Part shown: positions 26,460-35,026 of the stretch, one piece after another | Position numbering within the stretch: the stretch's first letter is position 1 | Layout: each line of letters opens with the position of its first letter | Origin: Streptomyces atroolivaceus | Lineage (GTDB): Bacteria; Actinomycetota; Actinomycetes; Streptomycetales; Streptomycetaceae | Direction: 5' to 3' | DNA length: 64,000 nt | Assembly: GCF_000717025.1 (NCBI RefSeq) | Contig: NZ_JNXG01000019.1 | Span: forward strand, 62,001 to 126,000 | Position numbers and translations under genes: made by a program | The notes under the pieces: generated by a model | The model's database searches: none | What the model saw: only the letters and a program-made list of their open reading frames with translations | What the model was told of the DNA's origin: nothing

Positions 26460-27377
26460 TCAGGACTCCCTCAGCTTCGGGTTGAAGACCTCGTCGAGGC
26501 CGACGTTGGCGACGTAGAGCGCGCCGACGATCGCGGTGATCCCGGCGCCCGGTGGGATGAACCACCACCACATGCCGAGTTGCAGCGCGCTCCACTGCTG
26601 GGCGCTCTGCAGCATCAGGCCGAGCGAGACGCCTTCGGTCGGGCCGAGCCCGATGAAGTCGAGCGAGGAGGCGATGAGGATGGACCCGCCGAAGAGCAGG
26701 ATGAACATCATGAAGAGGTACGAACTCATGTTGGGCGCGATCTCACGGAAGACGATCCGCCAGGTGCCGCTCCCGCTGAGCCGGGCCAGGTCCACGAACT
26801 CCCGGGTCCGCAGCGAGAACGTCTGCGCCCTGATGGCGCGCGCCGCCCAGGGCCACGAGGTGAGCCCGATGAACAGGCCCTGCACGGCGACGCTGCGCAC
26901 GCCCATGTAGGCGTTGATGATCAGCAGGACCGCGAGGGCGGGGAGCACCAGGACGATGTTGGTGAGCATGTTGAGGATCTCGTCGACGAGTCCGCCCCGG
27001 TAGCCGGCGAGGAAGCCGACGACCATGGCGATGACCGCGGCGATCGCGCCGCCGACGACGCCCACCAGGAAGGTGGCGCGCAGTCCGTGCACGAACTGCG
27101 CGTACACGTCCTGGCCGAAGGTGGTGGTGCCCATCCAGTAGGTGCCGTCGGGCGCGGCGGCCTGGGGGCCGACGTACTCGTTCGGGTTGTCGTTGTCGAG
27201 CAGCATCGGGCCGACGACGCCGACGGCGAGCAGGATGACGACGAGGACGGCGCCGATGATCAGCTTGGGGTTGCGCACCGCGTAGTGCAGCCACTCGCTG
27301 CCGGGCTTCGCCGCCGGTGCGGACGGTGCCGCCGGTGCGGCGGCGGTCTCGGGTGCCGGGTCGGGCAGTGTGCTCAT
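26460..27377 (-). CDS. Oligopeptide-type ABC transporter permease (DppC-like)
   Basis: 305 residues. A Pro/Ala-rich 25-residue N-terminal tail, one N-terminal helix (KLIIGAVLVVILLAVGVVGPML), an extracytoplasmic loop with the DppC-type GTTTFGQDVYAQFVHGLR motif, then five more helices and the EAA-type loop (REFVDLARLSGSGTWRIVFREIAPN). The ATG start overlaps the upstream permease stop by four bases and has GGAGG upstream. Forms the channel with the DppB-like permease. Confidence 0.93.
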   Translation of the reverse strand: MSTLPDPAPETAAAPAAPSAPAAKPGSEWLHYAVRNPKLIIGAVLVVILLAVGVVGPMLLDNDNPNEYVGPQAAAPDGTYWMGTTTFGQDVYAQFVHGLRATFLVGVVGGAIAAVIAMVVGFLAGYRGGLVDEILNMLTNIVLVLPALAVLLIINAYMGVRSVAVQGLFIGLTSWPWAARAIRAQTFSLRTREFVDLARLSGSGTWRIVFREIAPNMSSYLFMMFILLFGGSILIASSLDFIGLGPTEGVSLGLMLQSAQQWSALQLGMWWWFIPPGAGITAIVGALYVANVGLDEVFNPKLRES

Positions 27378-28369
27378 GACGTGCCTCCTGCCATGCCCGT
27401 GCGGGTGCGGGGGTCGACGACGACGTACACGATGTCGATGAGGAAGTTGGCGATCAGTACGCCGATGACGATGAAGAGGAACGCCCCCTGGAGCAGGAAG
27501 AAGTCCTGGTTCTGGATCGAGGCCAGGATCAGGGAGCCGAGCCCCGGATAGGCAAAGACGATCTCGGTGACGAGTGCTCCGGCGACCAGCACGCCCAACT
27601 GCAGCGCCAGGCCGGTGACCTGGGGCAGGACCGCGTTGCGGAACGCGTAGCGGCGGATCAGGCGCTGGGGTGCGCCGAGGGCCGCCAGATAGGAGGAGTA
27701 GTCGGACTCCAGCTCGTAGATGATCATGTTGCGCATGCCGATGGCCCAGCCGCCCAGCGCCACGAGGAAGAGCGAGAGGAACGGCAGCACCCAGTGGTGC
27801 AGCGCGTCCAGCACGAAGGCGGTGCTCCAGCCGGGGGTGATGTCCAGGCTGTACCCGCCCGATATGGGGAACCAGCCGGCGTTGGCGCCGAACGCCCAGG
27901 CGAGGATGACGGCGATCCACATGTACGGCATCGCGGTCAGCAGGTAGCCGACCGGCAGCACGGTGTTGTCCAGCACCTTGCGGCGTGCCGACAGTGCGCC
28001 GATCCAGTTGCCGACGAACCAGCTGAGCAGGACCGACGGGATCATCAGGCCGAGGGTGTACGGGAGCGCGTCGAGCAGGACGTCACCGACGGGTGTGGGG
28101 AAGACGAAGATGGAGATCCCGAAGTCGCCCTGGAGGAGCGCGCCCCAGAAGTGGAGGTACTGCTGCCAGAGGGGCTCGTCGAATCCGAACAGGTTGTTGT
28201 AGTAGGAGCGCATGGCCTCGGCGGCCTCGGGCTGGGACACCCGGGCCCTGGCCACCATCGCCGCCACCGGGTCCCCGGGCATGAAGCGCGGGATCATCCA
28301 GTTGACGGTGACGGCGGCCACGAAGGTCAGCGCGTAGATGAGAAGTTTGCGGGCGAAGTAGCGGCGCAA
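27374..28369 (-). CDS. Oligopeptide-type ABC transporter permease (DppB-like)
   Basis: About 331 residues, six helices: LLIYALTFVAAVTVNWMIPRFMPGDP with the DppB-type first helix and PGDP motif, LGLMIPSVLLSWFVGNWIGA, MWIAVILAWAFGA, HWVLPFLSLFLVALGGWAIGMR, the EAA loop (AALGAPQRLIRRYAFRNAVLP), and LFIVIGVLIANFLIDIVYVVVDPR. TTG 28369 is chosen for its GGGGAG site; GTG 28423 in frame would add an 18-residue Arg-rich leader. The gene lies 88 bases after the lipoprotein gene on the same strand. Confidence 0.9.
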   Translation of the reverse strand: MRRYFARKLLIYALTFVAAVTVNWMIPRFMPGDPVAAMVARARVSQPEAAEAMRSYYNNLFGFDEPLWQQYLHFWGALLQGDFGISIFVFPTPVGDVLLDALPYTLGLMIPSVLLSWFVGNWIGALSARRKVLDNTVLPVGYLLTAMPYMWIAVILAWAFGANAGWFPISGGYSLDITPGWSTAFVLDALHHWVLPFLSLFLVALGGWAIGMRNMIIYELESDYSSYLAALGAPQRLIRRYAFRNAVLPQVTGLALQLGVLVAGALVTEIVFAYPGLGSLILASIQNQDFFLLQGAFLFIVIGVLIANFLIDIVYVVVDPRTRTGMAGGTS

Positions 28370-28457
28370 GAGTGCTCCCCTGGTGGAGAGCCCCGCCGTG
28401 CGCGCACGGTCAGGTGTGCGCACACGACGGGGCGGTCATGGAATCAGAACTGCCGCG

Positions 28458-30191
28458 TCACTTGGCGGGCTTCAGCTGCGTGAGCGTCTCGAAGCCGCCC
28501 ATCTCCAGCCAGTTGCGCCACAGGGCCGGCGCCGTCTTCGGAGCTCCGGCGGCGTCCGACGGCCAGTTCTTCCAGGTCCCGGTGGTGGACTGCGACCAGA
28601 GGCCGTTGTACCAGAGCGGGATGATGGGCATCTCGGTCAGCTGGATGTCCTGGATCTTCGAGACGGCGGCCTTCATGCCGGCCGTGTCGTCGGTCTTGAC
28701 CCCGCCCAGCGCCTGCACCAGCTTCCAGGCCTCTTCGTTCTCGTAGCGCCCGAAGTTGACGGTGTTCTGCTGCTTCTGGACCGGCAGCTGGAACATGTAG
28801 TCGTAGTACGTCCACGGGGTGTTGGACAGCTGGCGCTCGTTGTTGATGACGAGGTCGAACTCACCCTTGCCGCGCTGCTCACCGAGGGCGTTCTGGTCCG
28901 GGAACTCCGTGCTGATCTTGATGCCCGCGTCCTTGGCCCCGGCGGCGATGACCTTGGCCGCCTCCATCCAGTCGGTCCAGCCGGAGGGCACGGCCAGCTT
29001 CAGGCTGAGGGCGGAGCCGTCCTTGTTCTCGACGAAGCCGTCGCCGTCCGTGTCCTTGTAACCGGCGTCCGCGAGCTCCTTCTTCGCCGCCGCCACGTCG
29101 TGCGTGAAGCCCTTCTCCGCGATGAGCGCCTTGTCGTCGAACTGCTCCCACTGCGGCAGCAGACCGGTCGGGGAGGCCAGCTTGACCAGGTCGCCGTACA
29201 CACCCTTGACGATCTTCCCGGTGTCGACGGAGGCGGCGAGCGCCCGGCGGAAGGCGGCGTCGTCCATCGGCTTCCTGGTGGTGTTGGGCACCAGCCAGGC
29301 GGTGTTGGCCGAGAGCATGTAGGGGGCCTCGTCGTAGTACGACACGGCCTTCTTGCTCTTGATCAGCGAGGAGGCGCCGGGCAGGAAGTTGTTGCTGAGG
29401 TCCAGCTGGCCCTGACCCAGCTGGCCGATGACCACTTCGTTGCTCGGGTTGGAGACGTCGACGATGTAGCGGGGGGCCGGCGTCATGCCGAGGGCCTTGG
29501 TGCCCCACCAGTCGTCGCGCCGCTCCCACACGACCCTGTCCTGGGACTTGCTCCTGAGCTTGTACGCCCCGGTGCCGACCGGCTTGTCGTTGACGCCGTT
29601 CAGGATGTCCTCGTCGGTGCGCGGGCTCCAGACGTGCTCGGGGACGACCGGCTGGCCGTAGAGGGTGTAGTCCCACTCCTGGTAGCGGGCCTCCTTGAAG
29701 GTGAAGCGGACCGTGGTCTCGTCCACCGCCTTCGCGTCGGACAGCCAGCTCCACAGCGAGTGGAAGGCCGACGCCTCGATCTTGCCGAGGCCGTAGGAGT
29801 ACGCCACGTCCTTGGCGGTCAGCGGTTTGCCGTCCGCCCAGGTGACGCCCTGCCGCAGCTTCACCTCGTACGTCTTGTCGTCGGTCCAGCTGCCCGACTC
29901 CGCGAGCCAGGGCGTCAGCTTGCCCTCGTTCGGGTCGAAGTGGAACAGCGTCTCGTAGACCAGGCCCTTGGTGCCGGTCGCGTGGTCCCAGTTGCGCAGC
30001 GGGTTGTAGTTGGCCGGAGGCCCCCACTGGGTGCCGGTCGTGTAGAGCGTCTCACCACGCGGCAGCGAGCCGCCCTTGCCGACCGGGCCGCCGGTGCCGC
30101 CCGCCCCCGAGCCGCCTCCCGTACAGGCGGTCGCGGCGAGTGTGAACACGGCGAGTGCGGTGGTGACCCGCAGCCGGGTACGCGTACCCAT
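28458..30191 (-). CDS. Lipoprotein substrate-binding protein, family 5 (peptide/oligosaccharide type)
   Basis: 577 residues. A lipoprotein signal (LRVTTALAVFTLAATAC, Cys about residue 23, then TGGGSG) anchors it outside the membrane. The SBP_bac_5 domain follows: GLVYETLFHFDPNEGKLTPW, LRQGVTWADGKPLTAKDVAYS, PVGTGAYKLRSKSQD, and FRRALAASVDTGKIVKGVYG. Cluster C binding proteins bind peptides, but several in mannan, cellulose and xylan loci bind oligosaccharides. With a beta-mannosidase in the same operon, beta-mannooligosaccharides are the likely ligand (inference). AAAAGGAGGGG precedes the ATG. First gene of the operon, divergent from the LacI gene. Confidence 0.92.
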   Translation of the reverse strand: MGTRTRLRVTTALAVFTLAATACTGGGSGAGGTGGPVGKGGSLPRGETLYTTGTQWGPPANYNPLRNWDHATGTKGLVYETLFHFDPNEGKLTPWLAESGSWTDDKTYEVKLRQGVTWADGKPLTAKDVAYSYGLGKIEASAFHSLWSWLSDAKAVDETTVRFTFKEARYQEWDYTLYGQPVVPEHVWSPRTDEDILNGVNDKPVGTGAYKLRSKSQDRVVWERRDDWWGTKALGMTPAPRYIVDVSNPSNEVVIGQLGQGQLDLSNNFLPGASSLIKSKKAVSYYDEAPYMLSANTAWLVPNTTRKPMDDAAFRRALAASVDTGKIVKGVYGDLVKLASPTGLLPQWEQFDDKALIAEKGFTHDVAAAKKELADAGYKDTDGDGFVENKDGSALSLKLAVPSGWTDWMEAAKVIAAGAKDAGIKISTEFPDQNALGEQRGKGEFDLVINNERQLSNTPWTYYDYMFQLPVQKQQNTVNFGRYENEEAWKLVQALGGVKTDDTAGMKAAVSKIQDIQLTEMPIIPLWYNGLWSQSTTGTWKNWPSDAAGAPKTAPALWRNWLEMGGFETLTQLKPAK

Positions 30192-30236
30192 AGCCCCTCC
30201 TTTTCCCCCGCGCCGTCCCTGCCGAGCGGAGTTACT

Positions 30237-30250
30237 GAACCGGGTAAGTG
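30237..30250. promoter_or_regulatory. Candidate operator copy 1 (GAACCGG-TAAG motif)
   Basis: GAACCGGGTAAGTG at 30237-30250 lies 46 bases before the lipoprotein ATG and matches 12 of 14 positions of a second copy next to the LacI start. The paired placement in a divergent promoter suggests a site for the LacI regulator. Confidence 0.4.
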
Positions 30251-30289
30251 CCGTGAAGGTATGGGGAGGCCGAGACGGTGTCAAGAGCG

Positions 30290-30303
30290 AGGGAGCGCTC
30301 CCA
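30290..30303. promoter_or_regulatory. CebR-like palindromic operator
   Basis: AGGGAGCGCTCCCA contains the perfect 12-base palindrome GGGAGCGCTCCC (30291-30302) and differs by one base from the 14-base CebR-type box TGGGAGCGCTCCCA known from cellobiose genes. It lies midway between the lipoprotein and LacI genes and is probably an operator for a LacI-family regulator. Confidence 0.6.
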
Positions 30304-30394
30304 TTCCAGTTTCTCCGCAGCATTTCCAAGAGGTCTGGACCGCGCCGGGGAAGACGGAGGTCAGCGACCTGCGGCTAGGATGCTCCTTGAACAC

Positions 30395-30408
30395 GAACCG
30401 GTTAAGCG
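30395..30408. promoter_or_regulatory. Candidate operator copy 2 (GAACCGG-TAAG motif)
   Basis: GAACCGGTTAAGCG at 30395-30408 contains AACCGGTT, an 8-base palindrome with the central CG typical of LacI-family sites. It lies just before the LacI ATG (30416), where bound protein would repress its own gene. Confidence 0.4.
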
Positions 30409-30415
30409 AGGTCGC

Positions 30416-31435
30416 ATGTCCAAGCACCGCCCCACGATCGCCGACATCGCGCGCCGCGCCGGGGTGTCGAAGGTCGCGGTGTCGTACGCCCTGAACGACC
30501 GCCCCGGGGTCTCCCCCGCGACCCGCGCCTCCATCAAGGCCATCGCGCAGGAGATCGGCTGGCGGCCCAACAGCGCGGCCCGCGCCCTCACCCGTGCCCG
30601 GGCCGACACCGTGGGGCTCGCGCTGTCCCGGCCCGCCAGGATGCTCGGCGTCGAGCCGTTCTTCATGGAGCTGATCAGCGGCATCGAGACCGAACTGTCC
30701 GCCCGCGGCTGCGCCCTGCTCCTCCAGGTCGTCACCGACCCGGTGCAGGAACTGGAGATGTACCGCCGCTGGTGGGGCGAGGGCCGGGTGGACGGGGTGT
30801 TCCTCGCCGATGTGCGCTCGCCGGATCCGCGCATCGAGGGCATCGCCGAGCTGGGCATGCCCGCCGTCGTGATCGGCCATCCCTCGGCGGCGGGTTCCCT
30901 CACCCCGGTGTGGTCGGACGACTCGGCGGCCCTGCGGGACACCCTGACGTACCTGGCCGCGCTCGGCCACCGCTCCGTCGCCCGGGTCGCCGGGCTGCCC
31001 GAGCTGACCCACACCCAGCTGCGCGACCGCGCCCAGCGCGAGATCAGCGCCGAACTCGGGCTCGAGGAGCCGGTGGTGGTGCACACCGACTACTCCGGCG
31101 AGGAGGGCGCGCACGCGACCCGGCGCCTGATCAGCTCGGCCGCGCGGCCGACCGCCGTCATCTACGACAACGACATCATGGCCGTCGCCGGGCTCTCCGT
31201 CGCCCAGGAGATGGGGCTCGACGTGCCCGCCGACCTCTCTCTCGTCGCCTGGGACGACTCCCAGCTCTCCCGCGTCGTGCGCCCTCCGCTGACCGCTCTG
31301 AGCAGGGACATCTCCGCCTACGGAACCCACGCGGCCCGTACCCTGCTGGCGATGGTGGCCGACGGCTCGGCGCCCGGATTCGAGGACGCGGCGGCCCGTC
31401 TGGTGCCCCGCGGTTCCACCGCCCCTCCCCGCTGA
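30416..31435 (+). CDS. LacI-family transcriptional regulator
   Basis: 339 residues. The N-terminal LacI-type HTH is RPTIADIARRAGVSKVAVSYALNDRPGVS with the hinge RPNSAARALTRARADTVGLAL. A periplasmic-binding-protein-like sensor follows (EPFFMELISGIETELSARG, GRVDGVFLADVRS, TAVIYDNDIMAVAGLSVAQEMGL, DLSLVAWDDSQLSRVVRPPLT). Binding of a sugar ligand is expected to release DNA. ATG 30416 has GCGAGG upstream. Divergent from the transporter/beta-mannosidase operon with three candidate operators between, so it is the probable local repressor, with beta-mannosides as inducer (inference). Confidence 0.93.
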   Translation: MSKHRPTIADIARRAGVSKVAVSYALNDRPGVSPATRASIKAIAQEIGWRPNSAARALTRARADTVGLALSRPARMLGVEPFFMELISGIETELSARGCALLLQVVTDPVQELEMYRRWWGEGRVDGVFLADVRSPDPRIEGIAELGMPAVVIGHPSAAGSLTPVWSDDSAALRDTLTYLAALGHRSVARVAGLPELTHTQLRDRAQREISAELGLEEPVVVHTDYSGEEGAHATRRLISSAARPTAVIYDNDIMAVAGLSVAQEMGLDVPADLSLVAWDDSQLSRVVRPPLTALSRDISAYGTHAARTLLAMVADGSAPGFEDAAARLVPRGSTAPPR

Positions 31436-31605
31436 GGGACCGGCGGACTACGGGTCGCCCTCCTACCTCAGGACTACGCGACCGCCCGGAGGGTGCGACT
31501 CAAGAGGGCCCCGGGAACGGGCACGAGGGCTGACGACCCGGCACGGTACGGCGGAGACGATGGAGGGGTCCCCGCGAACCTGCCGTACGAACCTGGAGTC
31601 CCCCT

Positions 31606-32373
31606 GTGACCACCACCACCGTTCACCGCACCACCGCGGTCGCCGCCCGCGCCGCGGAGCTGTCGAAGGTCTACGGCCAGGGTGAGACCCAGGTGGTCGC
31701 CCTCGACCGGGTGACCGTGGACTTCCCGCAGGGGGAGTTCACCGCGATCATGGGCCCGTCGGGTTCCGGCAAGTCCACGCTGATGCACTGCGTGGCCGGT
31801 CTGGACAGCTTCAGCAGCGGTTCCGTGCGCATCGGCGAGACCGAGCTGGGGACGCTGAAGGACAAGCAGCTCACCCAGCTGCGACGGGACAAGATCGGCT
31901 TCATCTTCCAGGCCTTCAACCTGCTGCCCACGCTGACCGCCCTGGAGAACATCACCCTGCCGATGGACATCGCCGGCCGTAAGCCCGATGCCGCCTGGCT
32001 GCAGAAGGTCATCGACATGGTAGGCCTCTCCGAGCGGCTGAAGCACCGCCCCACGGAGCTCTCCGGCGGGCAGCAGCAGCGCGTCGCGGTGGCCCGCGCC
32101 CTGGCCTCGCAGCCGGAGATCATCTTCGGTGACGAGCCGACCGGCAACCTCGACTCCCGCTCGGGCGCCGAGGTCCTCGGCTTCCTGCGCAACTCGGTGC
32201 GCGAGCTCGGCCAGACCGTGGTGATGGTGACCCACGACCCGGTGGCCGCCTCCTACGCGGACCGGGTGATCTTCCTGGCCGACGGGGCGGTCGTCGACCA
32301 GATGATCAGCCCCACCGCCGACGGGGTCCTCGACCGGATGAAGGCGTTCGACGCGAAGGGCCGCACCAGCTGA
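31606..32373 (+). CDS. ABC transporter ATP-binding protein (MacB/LolD type)
   Basis: 255 residues. Walker A MGPSGSGKSTLMHCVAG, Q-loop FIFQAFNLLPTLTALENI (family-typical), signature ELSGGQQQRVAVARALA, Walker B IIFGDEPTGNLDS, and H-loop MVTHDPVAAS are intact. This subgroup partners FtsX/MacB permeases for lipoprotein, peptide or antibiotic export and for mechanotransmission rather than uptake. GTG 31606 is used. It is 56 bases upstream of the FtsX-type permease gene, forming one operon. Confidence 0.95.
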   Translation: MTTTTVHRTTAVAARAAELSKVYGQGETQVVALDRVTVDFPQGEFTAIMGPSGSGKSTLMHCVAGLDSFSSGSVRIGETELGTLKDKQLTQLRRDKIGFIFQAFNLLPTLTALENITLPMDIAGRKPDAAWLQKVIDMVGLSERLKHRPTELSGGQQQRVAVARALASQPEIIFGDEPTGNLDSRSGAEVLGFLRNSVRELGQTVVMVTHDPVAASYADRVIFLADGAVVDQMISPTADGVLDRMKAFDAKGRTS

Positions 32374-32429
32374 CACGACGGCTGTCCGCCCCTTCCCCTC
32401 CGCATCCCGAACTCCCCAGGAATCCACAC

Positions 32430-34958
32430 ATGTTCCGTACCGCCGTGCGCAATGTGCTTGCGCACAAGGCCAGACTGCTGATGACCGTGCTCGCCGTGAT
32501 GCTCGGCGTCGCCTTCGTCTCCGGCACCCTGGTCTTCACCGACACCCTCGGCAACGCCTTCCGCAACCAGTCCGCCAAGAACTACGACAAGGTGGCCGTC
32601 GCCGTCACCACCTGGGCCGAGCGCGGCGACGAGGAGACCCCCGCCGTCGACGAGGCCACCCTCGAGAAGATCGAGGACCTCGACGGCGTGGCGGAGGCCA
32701 CCGGCCGGGTCTCCGGATTCGCGGGCGTCGCCGACCCGGACGGCAAGCTCATCGGCAACGGCTGGTCCAACACCGGTTCCAACTACTCCCCGGGTACCGA
32801 CGGCAAGGACGCGCAGTACACGTTCACCGAGGGAACGGGGCCGGTGAAGGCCGGCCAGATCGCCCTCGACAAGGAGACCGCGAACAAGGGCGAGTACCGC
32901 GTGGGCGCCCCGGTACGGGTCGCCACCAACGGGCCGGTGAAGGAGTACACCCTCTCCGGAGTCTTCACCACCGAGGACGGCGCCGTGAACGCGGGCGGCA
33001 GCCTGGTCCTCTTCGAGACCGAGGTCGCCCAGCAGCTCTACCTGCGGCCCGGACAGTTCAGCGACGTCACCGTGACCGCCGATGCCGGGGCGTCCGACCA
33101 GCGGCTTCTGGACGCCGTGAAGCCCCTGCTCCCCGAGAACGCGGAGGCCAAGACGGGCGCCGCCCTCGCGGACGAGGAGGCCGAGATGACCGAGTCCGGC
33201 CTCAAGAGCCTCAACTCGATGCTGCTGGCCTTCGCGGCCATCGCGCTCTTCGTCGGCGTGTTCCTGATCGCCAACACCTTCACCATGCTCATCGCCCAGC
33301 GCACCAAGGAACTCGCCCTGATGCGCGCCGTCGGCGCCTCCCGCCGGCAGGTCAAGAGGGCCATCCTGCTCGAGGCCGGTGTGGTCGGTCTGATCGCCTC
33401 GGTGACCGGCTTCCTGCTCGGCGTCGGCCTCGCCACGGGGCTGCGCTCCGCGATGGGCATGTTCGGCGGGAAGATCCCTGCCGGCCCGCTGGTCGTCTCC
33501 CCCACAGCGGTCGCCTCCGCGTTCGCCGTCGGCGTGCTGATCACCGTGTTCGCCGCCTGGCTGCCCGCCCGTCGCGCCGCCAAGATCCCGCCGGTGGCGG
33601 CCATGAGCAGCGTGCACGCGGTGGCTACCACCAAGTCGCTGGTCGTGCGGAACTCGTTCGGCGCGGTGATCACCCTCATCGGGTCCGCCCTGATCGTCGC
33701 CGGTGCCGCTCAGGGCGACGAGAACGGCCGGTGGCTGCTCGGTGGCGGGGCGTTCCTCGCCCTGATCGGTGTCATCGTGCTCATCCCGCTGCTCTCGCGG
33801 CCGGTGATCGCCCTGGCACGTCCGCTGCTGCGGAGGCTCTTCGGGGTGTCCGGCAAGCTGGCCGCCCAGAACGCGGTCCGCAATCCGCGCCGGACCGGAG
33901 CCACCGCCTCCGCCCTGGCGATCGGACTCACCCTGGTCACCGGCATCTCCGTGCTCGGCGTCACGCTCGGCCAGGCCATCGACAAGATGACGACGGACAA
34001 CATCCGGGCCGACTACATGGTCTCGATGGCCAGCGGGGACTCGCTCGACGAGTCGGCGCTCGCCGCCCTGCGCAAGGCCGACGGTGTCGCCGCGGCCACT
34101 CCCCAGCGGGCCGTCTGGCTCACCGCCGGCAAGGGAGGTGTCTCCGCCTCCGGGGTCACCCCGGGCGACGTCGAGAAGGTCTTCAACCTGAAGGTGGTCT
34201 CCGGATCACTCTCCTCGCTGAAGGACGGCGAGATCGCCGTCGACCGCAAGACCGCGAAGTCGCACGGCTGGAAGACCGGCGACAGTGTGCCCGTGACGTT
34301 CGACGACGAGAAGAAGGAGACCCTGAAGGTCGGCGCCCTCTACGAGGGCAACGAGTTCCTCTCCCCGGTCCTGATCCCCGAGGACGTCGTCGACCCGCAC
34401 GAGAGCGTCGCCGACATCCGTGAGGTCTGGCTGACCATGGACGGCGGACAGAGCGCCGCCAACGAGAAGGCCGTGATCGACGCGCTCGGCGACAACCCGG
34501 CGATGAGCGTCATGGACCGCCAGGGCATCAGGGACATGTTCGGCGGGTTCATCAACACGGCGCTGAACATCATGTACGCGCTGCTGGCGATGGCCCTGGT
34601 CATCGCGGTCCTTGGGGTCGTCAACACGCTGGCCATGTCCGTCTTCGAACGTCAGCAGGAGATCGGCATGCTGCGGGCGATCGGCCTGGACCGGCGCAGG
34701 GTCAAGCGCATGATCCGGCTGGAGGCCGTCGTCATCTCGCTCTTCGGAGCGGTGGTCGGCGTGGGCCTGGGCACGTTCCTCGGCTGGGCCATCGGGAAGA
34801 GCCTTTCGGCCTCCATCCCGGGCTACGCCCTGGTCATCCCCTGGGACCGGCTCGCGCTCTTCCTGGTCCTCGCGGGCCTCGTGGGCGTCCTGGCCTCCCT
34901 CTGGCCGGCCCGCAGCGGCGCGAAGCTGAACATGCTGACCGCGATCAAGACGGAGTAG
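32430..34958 (+). CDS. FtsX/MacB-type ABC transporter permease
   Basis: 842 residues. An N-terminal helix (LLMTVLAVMLGVAFVSGTLVF), a MacB-type extracytoplasmic domain of about 200 residues, a first FtsX domain (LLAFAAIALFVGVFLIANTFTML, LEAGVVGLIASVTGFLLGVGLA), a hydrophobic middle with further helices, a second extracytoplasmic domain and a second FtsX domain (IMYALLAMALVIAVLGVVNTLA, LEAVVISLFGAVVGVGLGTFL, LALFLVLAGLVGVLASLWPA). The double FtsX layout is common in actinomycetes. It is paralogous to the permease at the right edge (both begin with the GTLVFTDT segment). Substrate unknown; export or envelope-stress roles are likely. A strong hairpin ends the operon. Confidence 0.93.
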   Translation: MFRTAVRNVLAHKARLLMTVLAVMLGVAFVSGTLVFTDTLGNAFRNQSAKNYDKVAVAVTTWAERGDEETPAVDEATLEKIEDLDGVAEATGRVSGFAGVADPDGKLIGNGWSNTGSNYSPGTDGKDAQYTFTEGTGPVKAGQIALDKETANKGEYRVGAPVRVATNGPVKEYTLSGVFTTEDGAVNAGGSLVLFETEVAQQLYLRPGQFSDVTVTADAGASDQRLLDAVKPLLPENAEAKTGAALADEEAEMTESGLKSLNSMLLAFAAIALFVGVFLIANTFTMLIAQRTKELALMRAVGASRRQVKRAILLEAGVVGLIASVTGFLLGVGLATGLRSAMGMFGGKIPAGPLVVSPTAVASAFAVGVLITVFAAWLPARRAAKIPPVAAMSSVHAVATTKSLVVRNSFGAVITLIGSALIVAGAAQGDENGRWLLGGGAFLALIGVIVLIPLLSRPVIALARPLLRRLFGVSGKLAAQNAVRNPRRTGATASALAIGLTLVTGISVLGVTLGQAIDKMTTDNIRADYMVSMASGDSLDESALAALRKADGVAAATPQRAVWLTAGKGGVSASGVTPGDVEKVFNLKVVSGSLSSLKDGEIAVDRKTAKSHGWKTGDSVPVTFDDEKKETLKVGALYEGNEFLSPVLIPEDVVDPHESVADIREVWLTMDGGQSAANEKAVIDALGDNPAMSVMDRQGIRDMFGGFINTALNIMYALLAMALVIAVLGVVNTLAMSVFERQQEIGMLRAIGLDRRRVKRMIRLEAVVISLFGAVVGVGLGTFLGWAIGKSLSASIPGYALVIPWDRLALFLVLAGLVGVLASLWPARSGAKLNMLTAIKTE

Positions 34959-34972
34959 GCGAGGGGCACGGA

Positions 34973-35003
34973 GGGGCGGTACCCGCAGTGCGGGTACCGC
35001 CCC
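34973..35003. terminator. Bidirectional terminator between convergent genes
   Basis: GGGGCGGTACCCGC (34973-34986) and GCGGGTACCGCCCC (34990-35003) form a perfect 14-base-pair stem with an AGT loop, between the FtsX permease and CFA synthase gene ends. Confidence 0.85.
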
Positions 35004-35026
35004 ACCGTCGTTCCTGGATCAGCCGT

